From assembly GCF_001563225.1 (NCBI RefSeq), contig NZ_CP014206.1, positions 496,001-560,000 of the forward strand: a DNA stretch of 64,000 nt, in the 5' to 3' direction. Position 1 is the first letter of the stretch; every line of letters starts with the position of its first letter. The stretch comes from Pseudodesulfovibrio indicus. Its GTDB lineage: Bacteria > Desulfobacterota > Desulfovibrionia > Desulfovibrionales > Desulfovibrionaceae. The notes below the pieces were generated by a model. That model made no database searches and was not told where the DNA came from. It saw only the letters and a list, made by a program, of their open reading frames with translations. Position numbers and translations under genes: made by a program. Shown one piece after another: positions 8,293 through 16,739 of this stretch.

Positions 8293-9048
8293 TTAACGGG
8301 CCGCCATGGCGTCGCCCAGGGTCCCGTTCATTTCATAGGCGAAGACCTCGCGGCCCACGGTCATGTCGCCCTTGAGGTTGAACCGGGTGCGGAAGAGGTT
8401 GTCCGGGTCCAGGACCGCCGTGCCGGACGACTTGTAGGTCAGGGGCAGACGGATGGAGAAATCGCGCACGGCCATGTGCTCGTTCTCGATCTCGGCGGTG
8501 AAGGCCAGGTCCTCGACCACCTTGTCGCCGGGCAGGACCAGTTGCTGGGAGCGGACGTCCACCCAGCCGTTTTTGGGCAGCCGCGCCCCCTCGGGCAGGA
8601 ACAGGCTGCCGGAGGCGCGCAGCACCCCCTTGAGATCGCTGTCGCCGAGCAGGTAGGTCAGGTCCAGGTCGCCCTCGAAATCGAACACGCCGTTGGAAAA
8701 CAGCTCCAGCCGACATTGGGGACCGCCCGTGTCCAGCCGCACCGTGGCCAGGGGGGAGAACCCCACGGACACGTAGGCCTGCTTGAAATGCAACCGGCCC
8801 GGCGTCTGGGCCACGGAAATCTTGAAGTCGCGCAGCCGGAACCCCAGCGGGCCGTCGCGGTCGATGGCCCCCCAGGTCAGCCCCACGGCGGGCTGGCTGG
8901 CGTCCAGCCGGGTCAGGGCGTTGGCCCAGATCTTGTTCCAGGGGGTGAAGAGCACGACGCCCACCGCGAACCCCAGAACCACCAGGAACAACCGGGCCAG
9001 GATGCGCCCCGGCAGGGACGACGGCTTGGTGCGTTTCCTCTCGGCCAT
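8293..9048 (-). CDS. GspN-like type II secretion protein
   Basis: 251 residues: a short basic N-terminus, one membrane helix (about residues 14-36), then a beta-rich periplasmic part beginning WNKIWANALTRLDA. That layout and the AsmA-like repeats (GVFDFEGDLDLTYLLG) match the GspN family of the type II secretion inner-membrane complex. It starts nine bases after the gspM-like stop. I infer the function mainly from its position after M and L homologues. Confidence 0.65.
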   Translation of the reverse strand: MAERKRTKPSSLPGRILARLFLVVLGFAVGVVLFTPWNKIWANALTRLDASQPAVGLTWGAIDRDGPLGFRLRDFKISVAQTPGRLHFKQAYVSVGFSPLATVRLDTGGPQCRLELFSNGVFDFEGDLDLTYLLGDSDLKGVLRASGSLFLPEGARLPKNGWVDVRSQQLVLPGDKVVEDLAFTAEIENEHMAVRDFSIRLPLTYKSSGTAVLDPDNLFRTRFNLKGDMTVGREVFAYEMNGTLGDAMAAR

Positions 9049-9057
9049 GCCCGACCC

Positions 9058-9555
9058 CTACCTGGCCAAAACCATGTGCACGTCCGCCAGGCGCGGATCG
9101 TCCGGGTTGCGGGTCAGGGTGAACTCCGGGGCCTGGAGGCTTGCCCGGTCGCGCACGTCCTGCAGAAAATCGGTCAGCATGATCAGGGTCAGCCCGGCAA
9201 AGGTCACCTGGACCCCGTCCCGGTTCTCGCCGATGCGCGAGGAGCGCAGGGACTGCACGTAGTCGCCCAGCACGCGGTCCTCGACGATGCGCCGCACCGC
9301 CTCCTCCGGGACCAGTCCGGCCAGGTCGCCCTGCTGCGCGCGCAGGGTGGTGATCTCCTGGACCAGCGGCACGACCAGCCCGTACTCCTGCTTGACCGCC
9401 GCGATCTGCTGGCCGAGCGCCCCGGTGAACAGGTTCAGCCCCACCAGGACCGCGAAGCACAGCCCGGCCACCCCGGTCAGGACGAACTTGAACAGCCGCT
9501 CCTGCGAGGCCGGAGGCCAGTCGCTCCAGAAATAGGTCATGCGCTTCGAGGCCAT
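9058..9555 (-). CDS. GspM-like type II secretion protein
   Basis: 165 residues with one N-terminal membrane helix (about residues 24-46) and a small periplasmic domain carrying heptad-like residues (LGQQIAAVKQEYGLVVPLVQEI) before the fold. GspM has this layout and supports GspL at the inner-membrane platform. The ATG lies one base after the upstream stop, and GGAG within the upstream gene serves as its ribosome-binding site, so the genes are translationally linked. Low sequence conservation makes the family call moderate. Confidence 0.6.
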   Translation of the reverse strand: MASKRMTYFWSDWPPASQERLFKFVLTGVAGLCFAVLVGLNLFTGALGQQIAAVKQEYGLVVPLVQEITTLRAQQGDLAGLVPEEAVRRIVEDRVLGDYVQSLRSSRIGENRDGVQVTFAGLTLIMLTDFLQDVRDRASLQAPEFTLTRNPDDPRLADVHMVLAR

Positions 9556-9556
9556 G

Positions 9557-10084
9557 CTACTTGGGCTCCACGGTCAGGGTAAAGAGCACGCCGTCGTCCA
9601 GCGGGTCGCTCCTGTACACGGAGAACAGGTACCGGTCGTCGTCGGAAAGCCGCTCCAGATAGTCCATGAATCCCTCTTCCGGGCCGCTGAAGAACCCCCG
9701 GACCCGGCCCGTGGTCCCGGTCAGGGTCACGCCGTCCAGCCGCACCCGCTCCCCTGCCGGACGGCTCAGGGCCGCCAGCACGGACAACGGGTCCAGCCCG
9801 ATGCGGCTCGCGGCGGTCAGCTTGCCGTGCTCGAACTGCAGCCGCCCAAAGGGCGAACCGCCGATGTCCGGGCCGAGCACCGAACGGTAGAGGTTGTCGG
9901 TCGCCTCCCGAATCTCCAGGAGCTGCGCGCGGTTGAGGGAGTAACGCATGGCCTGCCCCGCCAGGAACAGGCCGCCCACCACCAGGACCCAGACAAGGTT
10001 GCGGAGGAACCGTCTGGAGGCCTTGCCGGACCGGTATCGCGGCACCCCGGATTCGGCGCCCTGTTGCGTTTTGGAATGCGTCAT
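9557..10084 (-). CDS. GspL-like periplasmic domain protein lacking the cytoplasmic domain
   Basis: 175 residues: a basic N-terminal tail, one membrane helix (about residues 29-47), then a ferredoxin-like periplasmic domain (FGRLQFEHGKL ... VRGFFSGPEEGFMDYLERL) like the C-terminus of GspL. Normal GspL proteins are near 400 residues and begin with an actin-like cytoplasmic domain that binds the GspE ATPase. That part is absent here, and nothing upstream in this frame could supply it. The gene heads a gspL-M-N block with no other gsp genes in the window. Confidence 0.55.
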   Translation of the reverse strand: MTHSKTQQGAESGVPRYRSGKASRRFLRNLVWVLVVGGLFLAGQAMRYSLNRAQLLEIREATDNLYRSVLGPDIGGSPFGRLQFEHGKLTAASRIGLDPLSVLAALSRPAGERVRLDGVTLTGTTGRVRGFFSGPEEGFMDYLERLSDDDRYLFSVYRSDPLDDGVLFTLTVEPK

Positions 10085-10212
10085 GGTTCTGACCCCGGTT
10101 GATACGCGAAACCCCGGTCACGGGCAAGACGGCCCCCGGGCGCGGGGCGCGAGGGGGCCGGACAATGTCGATGGCGAAGCCGCACGGACCGCGGCCGTCG
10201 CGCGGACGCGGG

Positions 10213-10695
10213 CTACAGGCTCGCGGCGGCCCTTTCCACGGATTCCTTGAACCCGTCGCGAGCCGCGCGGATGCGGGCCGCCAGGGACTCGTCGTGCAGG
10301 GCCAGGATCTGGGCGGCCAGCCAGGCGGCGTTCTTCGCGCCCACCTTGTCCAGCGCCAGGGTGCCCACCGGGAAGCCCGGAGGCATCTGTACCGTGGCCA
10401 GCAGGGCGTCCATGCCGCCCAGGGGCGAGGCGGTCAGCGGCACGCCCAGGACCGGCTTCGTGGTCTTGGCGGCCACGGCCCCGGCCAGATGGGCGGCCAG
10501 GCCCGCCGCACAGATGAACACCTGGCAGCCGTCCGCCTCGTACTCGGCCACCAGCCGGGCCGTGCGCTCCGGCGTGCGGTGGGCCGAAGAAACCGTGAAC
10601 ACGTGGTCCACGCCCAACTCGGTCAACAGATCGGAACACGGACGCATCGTGCCCTCGTCCGAAATCGACCCCATGAAAATCACAACCTGCGGCAT
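10213..10695 (-). CDS. purE: N5-carboxyaminoimidazole ribonucleotide mutase
   Basis: 160 residues from ATG 10695, with AAGGAGCG five bases upstream; the longer open frame reads through the repeat element and is not used. It converts N5-CAIR to CAIR in purine synthesis. The class I motifs are clear: VIFMGSISDEG near the start, SAHRTPER, then AGLAAHLAGAVAAKT and GVPLTASPLGGMDALLATVQMP. purD lies upstream on the same strand, separated by a repeat element of about 300 bp. Confidence 0.95.
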   Translation of the reverse strand: MPQVVIFMGSISDEGTMRPCSDLLTELGVDHVFTVSSAHRTPERTARLVAEYEADGCQVFICAAGLAAHLAGAVAAKTTKPVLGVPLTASPLGGMDALLATVQMPPGFPVGTLALDKVGAKNAAWLAAQILALHDESLAARIRAARDGFKESVERAAASL

Positions 10696-10717
10696 GCTCG
10701 CTCCTTGGTGAAGAGGC

Positions 10718-11000
10718 GCCTCCGGCGGCCGGGGGAAGGGGAGAGGGAAACCTTTTGGAAAAGGTTTCCCTCTCCCCTTCCCCCGGACCCCCATCCCCTC
10801 TCCCTTCCCAAACTTTTCGGGTCGCTTCGCGAAGGGAGGCGGGAGGCCTGATTTGTATATGAAAGACGCCGTTCGGGGTTCGCACCCCCGCGCCGCCCTG
10901 TCGGACATCCGGTTTCCCTGCCCTTCCCCGGCGGCGCAGCGCCAAAAAGTTCGGAAGGGAGAGCGCGAGAGGGAAACTTTTTCAAAAGTTTCCCTCTCGC
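10718..11000. repeat. Double-hairpin intergenic element, copy A
   Basis: Begins with GCCTCCGGCGGCC. The left hairpin has 26-bp perfect arms (10731-10756 and 10759-10784) with a two-base loop. Next come CAAACTTTTCGGGTCGCTTCGCGAAGG, a variable middle, then CAAAAAGTTCGGAAGG and a right hairpin with 17-bp perfect arms ending at 11000. It sits between the purD stop and the purE start, with no gene inside. The right-hand GCCGCCGGAGGC end found in other copies is missing. Confidence 0.8.
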
Positions 11001-11015
11001 ATCTTCATCGAACTA

Positions 11016-12290
11016 TTAGCTCCGCTTCAGCCCCTTGTCGGCGATGTCGCGGCGGTAGAAGGACTTGTCGAAGTGGACCTTTTCCACGGCTTCGTAGGCC
11101 TTTTTGCGGGCTGCGGCCAGATCGTCGCCGAGCGCGGTGACGCAGAGCACGCGGCCGCCGGAGGTGACGATGCGGTCGCCGTCCACCTTGGTCCCGGCCT
11201 GAAAGACCTTGACCCCTTCCATGGCGTCGGCCTGGTCCAGCCCGGTGACCTCCATGCCCTTGGGGTAGGAGCCGGGGTAGCCCTCGGCGGCCATGACCAC
11301 GCCGCAGGCGGTCTGCGGGGTGGATTTGACCTCGATCTGGTCGAGCTTGCCGTCGATGCAGGCGAACATGATCTCCAGCAGGTCGGTCTCCAGGCGCATG
11401 AGCAGGGGCTGGCATTCGGGATCGCCGAAGCGGACGTTGTATTCCAGCACGCTGGGGCCGTTCTCGGTGTACATCAGTCCGGCGTAGAGCACGCCCTTGA
11501 ACGGCTCGCCCTTGGCGGCCAGGTGGCGCAGGATGGGCTTGATGCACAGCTCGGCGGTCTCGGCGTATTGCTCCTTGGGCAGAATCGGGGCCGGGGAATA
11601 GGCGCCCATGCCGCCGGTGTTGGGGCCGGTGTCGCCGTCATAGGCGGCCTTGTGGTCCTGGGCGGAAGGCAGCATGGCGTAGTTGACGCCGTCGCAGAAG
11701 CAGAGGAAGGAGGCTTCCTCGCCCTTGAGGGTCTCCTCGACCACCACGCGGTCGCCCGCCGAGCCGAAGACCTTCCTGACCATCATCTGCTCCACGGCCT
11801 CCAGGGCCTCCTCGGTGGAGGTGGCCACGACCACGCCCTTGCCCGCGGCCAGGCCGTCGGCCTTGACCACCAGGGGCGCGCCCTTTTCCTTGATGAAGGC
11901 CACGGCGTCTTCGTATTCGTCGAACACGCGGAACGGCGCGGTGGGGACGCCCGCCTCGGCCATGATGTTCTTGGAGAACGCCTTGGACCCTTCGAGGTTC
12001 GCGGCAAAGGCGTTGGGGCCGAAGCAGGGGATGCCCTCCTGACGGAGCGCGTTTTCCAGGCCGAGCACCAGCGGCAGCTCGGGACCTGCGACCACCAGGT
12101 CCACTTCCTCGTCCCTGGCCAGGGCCACCAGGCCCGGAATGTCGTCATCCTTCACGGGCACGTTCAACCCCACCTGGGCGGTGCCGCCGTTGCCGGGCGC
12201 GCAGAGAATGGTCTCCACCCGGGGGTTCTGGGCGAGCTTCCAGCACAGGGCGTGTTCACGTCCGCCGGAGCCGACTACAAGAATCTTCAT
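11016..12290 (-). CDS. purD: Phosphoribosylamine-glycine ligase (GAR synthetase)
   Basis: 424 residues, the normal size, starting at ATG 12290 with GGAGGGG about five bases upstream. Second step of purine synthesis: joins glycine to phosphoribosylamine with ATP. It begins KILVVGSGGREHALCWKL, the family N-terminal strand, and has the ATP-grasp segments APLVVKADGLAAGKGVVVA and GEEASFLCFCDG, plus NTGGMGAYSPAP and YNVRFGDPECQPLL. It is read toward purE and the two probably form one transcript, with the repeat element between them. Confidence 0.96.
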   Translation of the reverse strand: MKILVVGSGGREHALCWKLAQNPRVETILCAPGNGGTAQVGLNVPVKDDDIPGLVALARDEEVDLVVAGPELPLVLGLENALRQEGIPCFGPNAFAANLEGSKAFSKNIMAEAGVPTAPFRVFDEYEDAVAFIKEKGAPLVVKADGLAAGKGVVVATSTEEALEAVEQMMVRKVFGSAGDRVVVEETLKGEEASFLCFCDGVNYAMLPSAQDHKAAYDGDTGPNTGGMGAYSPAPILPKEQYAETAELCIKPILRHLAAKGEPFKGVLYAGLMYTENGPSVLEYNVRFGDPECQPLLMRLETDLLEIMFACIDGKLDQIEVKSTPQTACGVVMAAEGYPGSYPKGMEVTGLDQADAMEGVKVFQAGTKVDGDRIVTSGGRVLCVTALGDDLAAARKKAYEAVEKVHFDKSFYRRDIADKGLKRS

Positions 12291-12585
12291 CGTTCCCCTC
12301 CAGTCTGTTTTCGGGATGTAGACGGTGTAAGGAATATCCCGCGTTTTTTCAAGGACAATGGGGCGTGGTTCCGCGGCGGACGGTCGGGCCCCGCGCCCCC
12401 CCCGGCAGACTTTTTCGCCCACCCGGTTGACGAAATTTGCAACTCGTCGTAATGGCTTGGTAATCCCGAATCCCAATACCCGGGAGTTCGGGGGTGGAAA
12501 TGTTGCGGGAAGGAGCCGCCCCACGGCCACGGGCCGATGCCGGAGCCGCCCGCCATCTGGATCATTATTGTTGGAGCCCCTCACC

Positions 12586-12846
12586 ATGAAAAGCATTTAC
12601 GTCGGCAACATTCCCTTCAGCGCAACCGAGAACGACATCCGCGACATGTTCGGCGCGTATGGCAACGTCTCATCCGTGAAACTCATCGAGGACCGCGAGA
12701 CCGGCCGCTTCCGCGGTTTCGGGTTCGTGGAGATGGACGACGAGGGCGCGCTGGCGGCCATCGAGGCCCTGGACGGACAGGACATGTCCGGACGGCCCCT
12801 GAAGGTCAACGAAGCCAAGCCGCGCGCCCCCCGTCCCAGATACTGA
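12586..12846 (+). CDS. RRM-type RNA-binding protein
   Basis: 86 residues and a single RNA recognition motif. RNP2 is IYVGNI and RNP1 is RFRGFGFVEM, with the aromatic residues that stack on RNA in place. A short proline/arginine-rich tail ends the protein. Bacterial single-RRM proteins of this kind are common in cyanobacteria and Desulfovibrio-type genomes and are thought to act as RNA chaperones. ATG 12586 is chosen because the RRM starts at once and GGAG lies upstream; the longer frame would add unrelated residues. Confidence 0.93.
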   Translation: MKSIYVGNIPFSATENDIRDMFGAYGNVSSVKLIEDRETGRFRGFGFVEMDDEGALAAIEALDGQDMSGRPLKVNEAKPRAPRPRY

Positions 12847-12909
12847 TCCGCACGGAAAGAGTTTTCCAGGCCGGACGGTCCGCCGCCCGGAGTCTGATCC
12901 TGCGCCCGG

Positions 12910-14328
12910 TCACATGGCATCGCGGCGCTTGAGCAGGATGTCCTCGGAAGCCTTGTACGCGGCATAGTACATCTGGACGTGGGCCACGTAGGCCGTGGTC
13001 TCCCGCCCGATAAGGGCAAAGGCCGCCCACTCCGCATTGCCGAACCAGCGGTCGGGGTCCAGGCCCATCTCGCGCGCCTTCTTGCGCACCTGGGTAATCC
13101 TGGCCGGCCCCGCGTTGTAGGCCGCCAGGGCGAAGTCCATCTTTGCGTCTTCGTCCACGTCCGAAAAATACCGGTCGCACAGGTAGCGCAGGTAGGCCAC
13201 CCCGGCGTGGACGTTGCCGTCCGGGGTGGAGATGTCCTTGACCCCCATCTCCGCCGCCGTGGACGGCTTGATCTGCATGATCCCCACCGCGCCCGCCGAA
13301 CTCTTGCGGTTCATGTCGAAACGCGACTCCTGATAGGCCATGGCCGCGATCTTGAGCCAGTCGAAGCCGTATTCCCTGCCGTACTTGCGGAACAGCTCGG
13401 CCAGCGGCCTGAGCTTGCCGATCTCCCCGGAATCCGTGGGGTTGGCGACGAAATCCTCGTTCACGTAATAGCGCTTGAAAAACATGTTCCCCAACAGGGT
13501 CCCCTGGCGCACCGTGGCCGCGAATTCCGACAGGCTCGCCTTCAGCTCCGGGCAGTCGGGACGCACGCCCCAGGCGAGCCGGCCGTCCGCATGGATGACC
13601 GCGTCCGGGAACAGCCGCAGCTTGGGAAACGCCTTGGTCCAGGCCTCGGCCATGAACACGTCCGCCGCCGTGTATTCGATCATGCCCTTGGAGGCCATCT
13701 CCAGCAGGTCCTCGGTGGCCAGCACCGGGTCCGCCTTGACGATCTTGACCGGGGCAAGCCCCTTGCGCTTCAACGCGCCGCTCAGGTCCGCCAGGTGCTC
13801 GGCGTAACTGGTGCCCTCCACCACCGAGACCTTGCGCCCTGACAGCTCGTCCGCCGTCTTCAGCGCGCGGCTCCGGGGACCGCCCACCGCCACCGCCGTC
13901 ACCCCGGTGCGGTACGGGGCGGCAAAGGCCACCTCCTTGCTGCGCTCGGCGGTCACGGTCAGCCCGGCGGCGATCACGTCCCCGCGCCCGTCCAGCAGGG
14001 CCGGGACCAGATCGGCAAAGGTCACGGGCACGAAGACCAGCCGGACCAGCTCCTTTGCGTGCCGCTTGCCCAGCCACTCCTCCCAGGCGCGCATCATGTC
14101 CGCCTCAAGGCCTCGAACCACCCCCTCCTCAATAAAGAAGTTGGTCCGGTTGTATACCACCAGCACGCGGATGGGCCGACGCTGTTCGAGCATCTCGCCC
14201 AGGTCCCCCTTCCACTCGCGCTGCACCCGATCGGCCGCGTCCTGGGCAACGGCGGCCGGGGGCGACTGCAACGGCAACAACAGCATCGCCAACATCAGAC
14301 ACGACAGCATCGGGCGAATTCGGGGCAT
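12910..14328 (-). CDS. MltF-like lytic transglycosylase with solute-binding domain
   Basis: 472 residues from ATG 14328, with AGGAGGT immediately upstream. A signal peptide covers about residues 1-28 (hydrophobic LSCLMLAMLLLPL). Next comes a family 3 solute-binding domain (IRVLVVYNRTNFFIEEG ... DVIAAGLTVTAER), then an SLT catalytic domain with the glutamate in AYQESRFD and the segments SAGAVGIMQIKPSTA and ALAAYNAGPARI. This is the MltF layout: peptidoglycan cleavage controlled by a regulatory domain. The start gives a standard signal peptide. Convergent with the RRM gene. Confidence 0.9.
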   Translation of the reverse strand: MPRIRPMLSCLMLAMLLLPLQSPPAAVAQDAADRVQREWKGDLGEMLEQRRPIRVLVVYNRTNFFIEEGVVRGLEADMMRAWEEWLGKRHAKELVRLVFVPVTFADLVPALLDGRGDVIAAGLTVTAERSKEVAFAAPYRTGVTAVAVGGPRSRALKTADELSGRKVSVVEGTSYAEHLADLSGALKRKGLAPVKIVKADPVLATEDLLEMASKGMIEYTAADVFMAEAWTKAFPKLRLFPDAVIHADGRLAWGVRPDCPELKASLSEFAATVRQGTLLGNMFFKRYYVNEDFVANPTDSGEIGKLRPLAELFRKYGREYGFDWLKIAAMAYQESRFDMNRKSSAGAVGIMQIKPSTAAEMGVKDISTPDGNVHAGVAYLRYLCDRYFSDVDEDAKMDFALAAYNAGPARITQVRKKAREMGLDPDRWFGNAEWAAFALIGRETTAYVAHVQMYYAAYKASEDILLKRRDAM

Positions 14329-14431
14329 CGGACCTCCTCTCTCGTTCGACTCCACTCAAAGCGCCGCAACGCTTCTGCCCGGCCCTTTTCTAGCCTCTCG
14401 GACCCTTGAGGGCAACAGGGCAACTTTCCTG

Positions 14432-14459
14432 TTGACACCGGATTCATCTTTAGTAATAG
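14432..14459 (+). promoter_or_regulatory. Possible sigma-70 promoter of the winged-helix gene
   Basis: A perfect TTGACA (14432-14437) is followed after 16 bases by a weak TAATAG in a locally AT-rich stretch that ends 33 bases before the start codon at 14493. The -10 match is poor, so this is only a candidate. Confidence 0.4.
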
Positions 14460-14492
14460 TTCTTATTATTGAAACAACCAAGGGAGCCAAAC

Positions 14493-14663
14493 ATGAAAGA
14501 TACCGTCCTGAAAGCCATGCGTGAAGCCGGAAAACCGGTGCGGCCCGGCGATGTCGCCAAAGCCCTGAACGCGGACAGCAAAGAAGTTTCCAAAGCCATC
14601 AAGATCCTCAAGGATGAAGGGGCCGTGGTCTCGCCCAAACGGTGCTACTACGAGCCCGCCTAG
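14493..14663 (+). CDS. 56-residue winged-helix-like regulator
   Basis: A tiny protein, starting at ATG 14493 with GGGAG seven bases upstream. The sequence reads as a compact winged helix: VLKAMREAGKPVRPGDVAKALN, then SKEVSKAIKILKDEGAVVSPKRCYYEP, i.e. helix, helix-turn-helix and a two-strand wing. It has no other domain. Such mini-proteins occur in Desulfovibrio-type genomes; the target is unknown. A terminator-like stem follows at 14704. Confidence 0.75.
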   Translation: MKDTVLKAMREAGKPVRPGDVAKALNADSKEVSKAIKILKDEGAVVSPKRCYYEPA

Positions 14664-14703
14664 ATAACCGACAGTCACACACACCCTTACCTCCTCCAAT
14701 GCC

Positions 14704-14737
14704 GCCCCCCGGACTCCAGCCCCCGAGTCCGGGGGGC
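14704..14737 (+). terminator. Likely terminator of the winged-helix gene
   Basis: GCCCCCCGGACTC (14704-14716) pairs perfectly with GAGTCCGGGGGGC (14725-14737). The stem is followed by ACCCCTTTTGGGG, so the T-run is short. It lies 40 bases after the stop. Confidence 0.6.
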
Positions 14738-14761
14738 ACCCCTTTTGGGGGGCAGAAAGAG

Positions 14762-15070
14762 GCCTCCGGCGGCTGGGGGAAGGGGAGAGGGAAAACTTTT
14801 GGAAAAGTTTCCCCTCTCCCCTTCAAAACTTTTTGGGTCGCTTCGCGAGGATGGGCGGGTCGAGTCGAGACGAGTTTCTTCACACAGGTTCCGACACGCC
14901 GCCTTTAAGTCCACCCTTACCCCGTCAAACAGCACGCCATCCCTCCCCATACACAAAACGCAAAGCGCCCCGCCCCGGCACGAACCCGAGCGAAGCGAGC
15001 GACAAGAAGTTTTGAAGGGGAGTCCAGAGGGGAAACTTTTTCAAAAGTTTCCCCTCTGGCCGCCGGAGGC
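14762..15070. repeat. Double-hairpin intergenic element, copy B
   Basis: Starts GCCTCCGGCGGC and ends GCCGCCGGAGGC, an inverted-repeat boundary. The left hairpin is GGGGAGAGGG...CCCTCTCCCC around ACTTTTGGAAAAGT. Then come AAAACTTTTTGGGTCGCTTCGCGAGG, a middle of about 130 bases, the inverted motif CGAGCGAAGCGAGCGACAAG, and a right hairpin with 17-bp perfect arms (CCAGAGGGGAAACTTTT and its complement). It lies between two convergent genes, where the hairpins could end transcription from both sides. Confidence 0.8.
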
Positions 15071-15081
15071 ATTCCCAGAAC

Positions 15082-15717
15082 TTAGACCCTGTCGGACAGG
15101 GCGAGCCGGATGCCGAGGCCGAGGAACAGGGTTCCGGCGGCGCGTTTGGCCCAGGTGTTGAAGGAGCCGTTCTTGCCGAGTTTTTGGGAGACGCGGGCGG
15201 CGGACCAGGCGTAGGCGAGGTTCACGAAGGTCCCGTTGATGGTGAAGACCACGCCGAGGAAGAGGAAGGCCAACGGCTTGTTGGGCGCGTCCACGGACAC
15301 GAACTGGGGCAGGAAGGCCATGAAGAAGAGGGCGACCTTGGGGTTGAGGGCATTGGTCCAGAACCCCTGGGAGTAGATTTTCCGTGCCTGGACGCGGCAG
15401 TCGCCGCCGTTTTGGCGGTCCTGGCCGTTGCCGTTCTTGCGCCACATGGAGATGCCGACCCAGATGAGGTAGGCGGCTCCGGCGAACTTGACGATGGTGA
15501 AGGCCGTGGCCGAGGTGGCGAGGATGGCGGACAGGCCGAGGGCGGCGGCGAAGACGTGGACGAAGCAGCCGGTGCCGACGCCCAGCGCGGCGATGGAGCC
15601 GAGTTTCCAGCCGTGAGACGCGCCCCGGCTGACGATGTAGAAGACGTCCTGTCCGGGAGTGATGTTCAGGAGCAGGCCGGAGAGGACGAAGAGGGCGAAA
15701 TCATGGACGCCGAGCAT
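15082..15717 (-). CDS. LysE/RhtB-family amino-acid exporter
   Basis: 211 residues with about six hydrophobic helices. The family start is clear: LFVLSGLLLNITPGQDVFYIVSRGASHGW, with the conserved NxTPGxD segment. A second mark is GFWTNALNPKVALFFMAFLPQF (conserved NPK). Exports amino acids or related compounds to the periplasm; substrate not predictable. The 3' end abuts repeat copy B. Confidence 0.9.
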   Translation of the reverse strand: MLGVHDFALFVLSGLLLNITPGQDVFYIVSRGASHGWKLGSIAALGVGTGCFVHVFAAALGLSAILATSATAFTIVKFAGAAYLIWVGISMWRKNGNGQDRQNGGDCRVQARKIYSQGFWTNALNPKVALFFMAFLPQFVSVDAPNKPLAFLFLGVVFTINGTFVNLAYAWSAARVSQKLGKNGSFNTWAKRAAGTLFLGLGIRLALSDRV

Positions 15718-15823
15718 GGGTGATCACCTGCGGTTGCGGTTGCGGTCCGGCGGCGGTGCCGGGCCGGTGCGGGAGCGCATGGCGGGTGCATACACCCGCG
15801 GGGGCCGGGTTGTCCACGGTGGA

Positions 15824-16606
15824 TCAGAAGGCGTCGAAGTCGGGGTAGACGTGTCCCCATTTCTCGTAGATGGGTTCGAGCGCCCCGCTCTTGTGCAGCC
15901 TGAGCATGCCGTCGTCGTACATCTTGATGACCATGTCGGAGCGCGGGGTGGTGTTGAACACCGGGTGGTAGGAGCGGTTTCCGGCCTTGCGCGCCAGGTA
16001 GCGGGAGCGGTCCGGGCGCGCACCGGACGCCCGGATGGATTCCTCGATGAAGGCCATGTCGTCCACGTAGAAGTCGGACCGGCCGAGCAGGACCATCTCC
16101 AGGCACTTGACCCCGGAGGCCATCTCCCGGATGCGCACCGGCACCGGGAAATCCCATTGATGATAGAACCCTTTCTGGGCCGCGATCTCCTTGTCCCGGA
16201 GGGTCTCGCCGCCCCTCCACTCGCCGACGCGGTCCTTGTCGTAGAGCACGTAATAGTCGTTGGCGTAGAGGGGATAGCGGGCCAGCCGCAACGGCGGTTC
16301 GGCCCGGTCGTCGCAGATCATCATGTCCACCCACCCGAGGCGCACCAGTTCGTCGGCCCGATCGGACGGCACGTATTCATGCCGGACCTTGATCCCATAG
16401 AGGGCGAACACCGCTTCCAGCACCTCGTGGTACAGGCCGGTCCCGTCCGCATTGGTAAAGGATTCCCACGACGGTCCCGCTGAAATGACTTCGGTCACCT
16501 TGCCGGGCTTTCCGTCGGCATGGGCGGGCGGGGAAAAAAGAAGAGTGCACAGCACCGTGCAGAAAAAAACTATTCTTTTCACCAGAACTGTTTGTTCCGA
16601 ATCCAT
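15824..16606 (-). CDS. Periplasmic solute-binding protein, family 3 type
   Basis: 260 residues with an N-terminal signal peptide (hydrophobic residues 11-25, likely cleavage after PAHA-D). The mature part fits a family 3 solute-binding fold: GTGLYHEVLEAVFALYGIKVRHEYVP near the start and ARYPLYANDYYVLYDKDRV in the middle. No permease or ATPase is adjacent. Divergent from the Orp-like operon, with about 130 bases between. Substrate unknown. Confidence 0.75.
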   Translation of the reverse strand: MDSEQTVLVKRIVFFCTVLCTLLFSPPAHADGKPGKVTEVISAGPSWESFTNADGTGLYHEVLEAVFALYGIKVRHEYVPSDRADELVRLGWVDMMICDDRAEPPLRLARYPLYANDYYVLYDKDRVGEWRGGETLRDKEIAAQKGFYHQWDFPVPVRIREMASGVKCLEMVLLGRSDFYVDDMAFIEESIRASGARPDRSRYLARKAGNRSYHPVFNTTPRSDMVIKMYDDGMLRLHKSGALEPIYEKWGHVYPDFDAF

Positions 16607-16679
16607 CCGGAAGTCAATTATTATACCCTTGGCCCAATATCGCTCCGCTGACTTTTTTTGAGAATATGCTCAATTCCCC

Positions 16680-16707
16680 TTGACTCCGGAAAGTCTGAGC
16701 GTATCTT
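16680..16707 (+). promoter_or_regulatory. Candidate sigma-70 promoter of the Orp-like operon
   Basis: TTGACT (16680-16685), 16-base spacer, TATCTT (16702-16707). Transcription would start near 16714, about 26 bases before the chosen start codon. This supports ATG 16740 over starts further upstream, which would lie in the promoter. Confidence 0.55.
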
Positions 16708-16739
16708 CACCTGAAGAGCTGTTCATAAGAGAGGGCTGG

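Noticed and set aside
12400-12470. Promoter-like TTGACG...TAATGG before the RRM gene
   Set aside because: The -10 match is weak and the leader would be about 130 bases; not enough to list.
16640-16660. Sigma-54-like TTGGCCCAATATCGCT before the Orp-like operon
   Set aside because: GG-to-GC spacing is nine bases and the -12 part is poor; a sigma-70 candidate fits better.
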